64,000 bases of DNA from Bog-756 sp963741055 (lineage in GTDB: Bacteria; Actinomycetota; Acidimicrobiia; Acidimicrobiales; RAAP-2), in NCBI GenBank assembly GCA_963741055.1, contig CAVUGU010000005.1, positions 124,001 to 188,000 of the forward strand, read 5' to 3'. A program made the translations under genes and the position numbers. Position 1 is the stretch's first letter. Every line of letters starts with the position of its first letter. The notes below the pieces were generated by a model. That model was not told the DNA's origin. It was given only the letters and a program-made list of their open reading frames with translations, and did not search any database. This document shows, piece by piece, positions 58,730-64,000 of this stretch.

Positions 58730-60181
58730 TCAGCGAGCGACGCCGGGCAGTGCGAGCTCGGCACGTCGGTGCGTCGCGTCGAGCGACACGAGGACGAAGC
58801 GACGCGTCTCGCCCTTGGCGAGGACCTGACGCGCGTGGGTCGGCGCCGGACGCCCCAGCCCACGAAGGGGCACATGGCACATCATGTCGCCGACCGCGAT
58901 GTGGGCGCCGTGCGAGGTGAACGAGACGACGGTGCCCTCGATGGTGCTCCCGACCGGGTGGTCGGCGACGAAGGTGAGGAAGGTCATCGGATCGTTGATC
59001 GCGCTCGACCCGGCCGCGGTGGCGCCGTCCTCGACCGGGGCGCCGCCTTTGCCGCTCTTGGCTGCCTTCGCGGCAGAGGATCCCTTGCCGGCCTTCTTGG
59101 CGCCGCTTTGGAACCGGCGGCCTTGCCGGCGACGGTCTTCTTCGCGGACTTGGAGCCCGCGGCCTTCTCCGCGCCGGGCTTCTCCGTGGCGGCCTTCTTC
59201 GGCGCCGCGGTGGCCTTCGCCTTCTTTCCGCGTTTCTTCGCGCCGTTCGAGGCCACCTCGCGTGCTGCGCCTCTCGTCTTCGTGGCCTTCGACGCCTTCA
59301 CGGCGGGTACCGCCTTGGACGGCTTCGACGCCTTGGTGGCCTTGGTCGGCTTGACGGCCGCTTTGACCGCCTTCACCACCGCTTTGACCGCTTTCGAGGC
59401 CTTCGTCTTCTTCTTTGCCTTGGCGGGCTTCGCAGCCTTCGTGACCTTGGTGACCTTGGTCGGCGGAGCTTGCGCAGCCTTCGCCGGCTTCGCCGTTTGG
59501 GTGAGCTTGGCGAGCTTTGCGTTCCTGGCGGCCTTCTCCGATTTGGCCTGGTTGGCTGTCGGATGGTCGGCTCTCGGCCGATCGGGCCTGGCGTGGTCGG
59601 GCCCCGCGTGGTCGTCCTTGGCCGCCTTCTGTGACTTGAGCGCCTTGGTCGCCGGACGGGTCCGTCCCCTGCCCGTCGATCCGGTCGAGGCGCCGTTTTC
59701 GGCCTCCGATCGCCGGTTCACCGCGGCGCGGCTCTTCGGTCCACGGACCGGCGTGCGCGGAGTGAAGACCCACCCGACCCCCGGCACCGGCTTTCCCCCG
59801 ATCAGCCGTCCTGGCTCGAACAGCCACGGACGCTCCGCGTGGAACTCCTGGAACGAGTCGTTCGAGAGGACCAGCGCCCCCGCCTTCTCGGCGATGCGGA
59901 GGATGAAGCCGTCCCCCCGTCCGATCGGCGCCCGCTGGCGGGGTGAGCATCTCCCCGTGCTCGAGCGCCTGCTCGAAAGCTGGCCGTTCCGAGGGGTCGA
60001 TCCGGTGACCGAAGGTGGCATCGACGACGACGGTCACGTCGGACGGGCCGAAGCCGGGATGCTCGTCGAGGAAGGCGCGGATGGCCTGGTCGAGCTGGGC
60101 CAGGCTCGGGGTGCTCCGCCCCTCGGTGCCGATGTTGGAACCGTCGACGACGATCCGCCGCTTCGCGGATTTCGGTGCCAT
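58730..60181 (-). CDS. Fusion: Zc3h12a/NYN-type RNase + Lys/Ala-rich histone-H1-like region + S1-like domain; two compensating frame breaks
   Basis: From ATG 60181 the first domain (about residues 1-140) reads RRIVVDGSNIGTEGRSTPS, DVTVVVDATFGHRIDP and, after an extra base near 59945, GRGDGFILRIAEKAGALVLS then NDSFQEFHAERPWL: the acidic active-site and closing motifs of Zc3h12a/NYN RNases. Residues about 150-390 are very rich in Lys and Ala (KAVKAVVKAVKAAVKPTKAT), like linker histone H1 tails. A missing base near 59107 returns to the first frame for the C-terminal S1-like domain (STIEGTVVSFTSHGAHIAVG to RRAELALPGVA). Probable RNA-cleaving enzyme that binds nucleic acid broadly. Precedes the FabZ-like gene on the same strand. 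Confidence 0.75.
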   Translation of the reverse strand: MAPKSAKRRIVVDGSNIGTEGRSTPSLAQLDQAIRAFLDEHPGFGPSDVTVVVDATFGHRIDPSERPAFEQALEHGEMLTPPAGADRTGGRLHPPHRREGGGAGPLERLVPGVPRGASVAVRARTADRGKAGAGGRVGLHSAHAGPWTEEPRRGEPAIGGRKRRLDRIDGQGTDPSGDQGAQVTEGGQGRPRGARPRQARSAESRPSDSQPGQIGEGRQERKARQAHPNGEAGEGCASSADQGHQGHEGCEARQGKEEDEGLESGQSGGEGGQSGRQADQGHQGVEAVQGGTRREGVEGHEDERRSTRGGLERREETRKEGEGHRGAEEGRHGEARRGEGRGLQVREEDRRRQGRRFQSGAKKAGKGSSAAKAAKSGKGGAPVEDGATAAGSSAINDPMTFLTFVADHPVGSTIEGTVVSFTSHGAHIAVGDMMCHVPLRGLGRPAPTHARQVLAKGETRRFVLVSLDATHRRAELALPGVAR

Positions 60182-60269
60182 GCGGACCCCAGTCAACCAT
60201 CTGTCCTGCTGAGCCCCGGCCATGCCAGTGGGCCGAGCCGGAGCGGGGCACCCTCCCTAGGATGGTCCG

Positions 60270-61625
60270 GTGACCGACGCGGACCGACTCGGCGCCGAAG
60301 CGACCGACCTGCTCCAGCAGCTGATCCGCAACCGCTGTGTCAACGACGGCACCCCCTCGTCGGGCCAGGAGGTCCGAACGGCCTCGGTCCTCGAGTCCTA
60401 CCTCGAAGGCTCGGGAGTCGACCTCGAGACCTACGAGCCGGAGCCCGGCCGCACCTCCCTCGTGGCGAAGCTGCACGGCTCCGACCCGGCCGCCCCGTCG
60501 CTCACCCTCCTCGGACACACCGACGTGGTGCCCGCCGATGAGCGCGACTGGTCACACGACCCCTTCGGCGGCGAGCTCATCGACGGCGTCGTCTGGGGGC
60601 GGGGAGCGATCGACATGCTCGACCTGACCGCCACCATGGCAACCGGCCTGCGGCACCTCGCCCGGAGCGGCTTCCGCCCGGCGGGCGATCTCACCTACGC
60701 CGCGGTCGCCGACGAGGAGGCGCTCTCCACCTTCGGTGCCAAGTGGCTCTGCCGGAACGCCCCCGACGACATCCGCGCCGACTACGTGATCACCGAGTCC
60801 GGCGGCTTCCCGATGGTCGGCGTCGACGGCGCGACCCGGCTGCCGGTGATCGTCGGTGAGAAGGGCATCTACTGGTGCACGCTGACCGTCCGCGGTGTCC
60901 CCGGCCACGGCTCCCAGCCGCTCCGAACCGACAACGCGCTGGTCAAGGCCGCCGAGATCGTGCGGAGGATCGACGAGTACCAACCGGAGGCCGATCTCCA
61001 CGAGGCCTGGAGGAGGTTCGTCCGGGGGATGGGGTTCGAAGCGGAGATCGCCGAACCCCTCCTCGACCCCACCCGCATCGACGCGTTCTGCGACGAGCTC
61101 CCCTTCCTCGGCCTGGCCCGACAGGCGCACGCCAACACCCACACCACCATGGCGCCGACGGTCATGCGGGCCGGCACCAAGATCAACGTCATCCCCGACC
61201 GGGTCGAGCTCGACGTCGACGTCCGCACGCTGCCCGGCTGGGGCACCACCGAGGTCAGAGCCATGCTCGACGAGGTGATCGGGGACCTGGCGGACGACGT
61301 GGAGATCTCGTTCCGCTCGGAGGAGCCCGCGTCGACCTCGCCGATCGACACCCCGCTGTGGGACGCCCTGCAGCGGGTCAGCACGCTCTTCTATCCGGAC
61401 GCACGAACCGTCCCGTTCCTCACCGTCGGTGCCACCGACGCCCGGTACGAACGCGAGCTCGGGGCGGTCGCCTACGGCTTCGGGCTGCACAGCCGCAACG
61501 TCGGCTTCGAGGAGTACGGCACCATGTTCCACGGGATCGACGAGAGGGTCGACGTCGAATCGCTGCGTCTGTCGACCGAGATGTGGATCGCGCTGGCCCA
61601 CGACTTCTCCGCCGAGGCGAGCTGA
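60270..61625 (+). CDS. M20-family metallopeptidase (dipeptidase/deacylase-like)
   Basis: A 451-residue zinc exopeptidase or amidohydrolase. First metal site: LTLLGHTDVVPADERDWSHD; then GVVWGRGAIDMLDLTATMA with the bridging Asp; YAAVADEEALSTFGAKWL with the Glu pair; the lid domain HGSQPLRTDN; and the C-terminal LHSRNVGFEEYGTMFHGIDE with the last His. All expected zinc residues are present. GTG 60270 is divergent from the RNase fusion gene. Substrate unclear (dipeptide, acyl amino acid or succinyl-diaminopimelate). Ends convergently with kgd/sucA. Confidence 0.9.
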   Translation: MTDADRLGAEATDLLQQLIRNRCVNDGTPSSGQEVRTASVLESYLEGSGVDLETYEPEPGRTSLVAKLHGSDPAAPSLTLLGHTDVVPADERDWSHDPFGGELIDGVVWGRGAIDMLDLTATMATGLRHLARSGFRPAGDLTYAAVADEEALSTFGAKWLCRNAPDDIRADYVITESGGFPMVGVDGATRLPVIVGEKGIYWCTLTVRGVPGHGSQPLRTDNALVKAAEIVRRIDEYQPEADLHEAWRRFVRGMGFEAEIAEPLLDPTRIDAFCDELPFLGLARQAHANTHTTMAPTVMRAGTKINVIPDRVELDVDVRTLPGWGTTEVRAMLDEVIGDLADDVEISFRSEEPASTSPIDTPLWDALQRVSTLFYPDARTVPFLTVGATDARYERELGAVAYGFGLHSRNVGFEEYGTMFHGIDERVDVESLRLSTEMWIALAHDFSAEAS

Positions 61626-61647
61626 CCGGGCCTCGCCGAGCCCGTCC

Positions 61648-64000
<2,353 letters not shown>

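Overview
The window is G+C-rich chromosomal DNA from an actinobacterium. Signs of this are a mycothiol S-conjugate amidase (mca), a GTP-type PEP carboxykinase, an LLM-type and a PPOX-type F420-dependent oxidoreductase, a Kgd/SucA-like 2-oxoglutarate dehydrogenase and the conserved order rpsP-khpA-rimM-trmD-rplS. Gene content and order look to me like the class Acidimicrobiia, but that placement is inference. I see no rRNA, tRNA, CRISPR array, prophage or insertion sequence. Nearly all of the sequence is coding, with many start/stop overlaps of the GTGA/ATGA type.

Layout. 1-4360: LLM oxidoreductase (cut by the left edge), YdjC/ChbG-like deacetylase, an unknown membrane-anchored protein, SCP2 protein and mca. 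4387-7091: envelope-stress module pspA-pspAA-htpX-pspAB. 7154-12400 (minus): nfo, fumC, two cytochromes P450 and a pterin-carbinolamine dehydratase. 12533-13586: PPOX protein and an orphan pilin-like protein. 13596-24295 (minus): dprA, comM, then, after an inserted vapBC and enoyl-CoA hydratase, yraN, DUF2469, rplS, trmD, rimM, khpA, rpsP, ffh, ftsY. 24292-29917 (minus): smc, mutM, rnc, acpP. 30162-31887: truncated haemoglobin and an acyl-CoA dehydrogenase. 31909-39511 (minus): plsX, rpmF, DUF177, coiled-coil protein, coaD, rsmD, recG, DAK2 kinase-like protein. 39572-45299: rpmB, a two-component system, thiL, pckG. 45326-50688: MFS transporter, stand-alone RAM-domain protein, acyl-CoA racemase, beta-carbonic anhydrase and a secreted beta-helix repeat protein. 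50732-55799: galactokinase, then a minus-strand operon hydrolase-murF-ddl-PH domain. 55830-64000: UvrD-type helicase, xth, a FabZ-like protein, an unusual RNase/histone-H1-like/S1 fusion, an M20 peptidase and the 2-oxoglutarate dehydrogenase (cut by the right edge).

How they work together. The centre is a translation, secretion and chromosome-maintenance block (ribosomal proteins, tRNA and rRNA modification, SRP and its receptor, SMC) joined to DNA repair (mutM, nfo, xth, recG, UvrD-like) and phospholipid/fatty-acid precursors (plsX, acpP). A second theme is lipid or sterol-type catabolism: SCP2, two P450s, enoyl-CoA hydratase, acyl-CoA dehydrogenase and alpha-methylacyl-CoA racemase, scattered rather than in one operon.

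Quality warning. At least 26 apparent frame breaks fall in 17 otherwise well-conserved genes, including essential ones (rpsP, trmD, rimM, ftsY, murF). Insertions and deletions both occur, so most are probably sequencing or assembly indels. Coordinates of such genes span the whole reconstructed gene. The best candidates for something undescribed are the RNase-H1-like-S1 fusion (58730-60181), the membrane-anchored MurF-like ligase (53456-55038), the P450 with an altered haem loop (8790-10049), and the vapBC operon with its start codon inside a triple 10-bp repeat (16531-17202).
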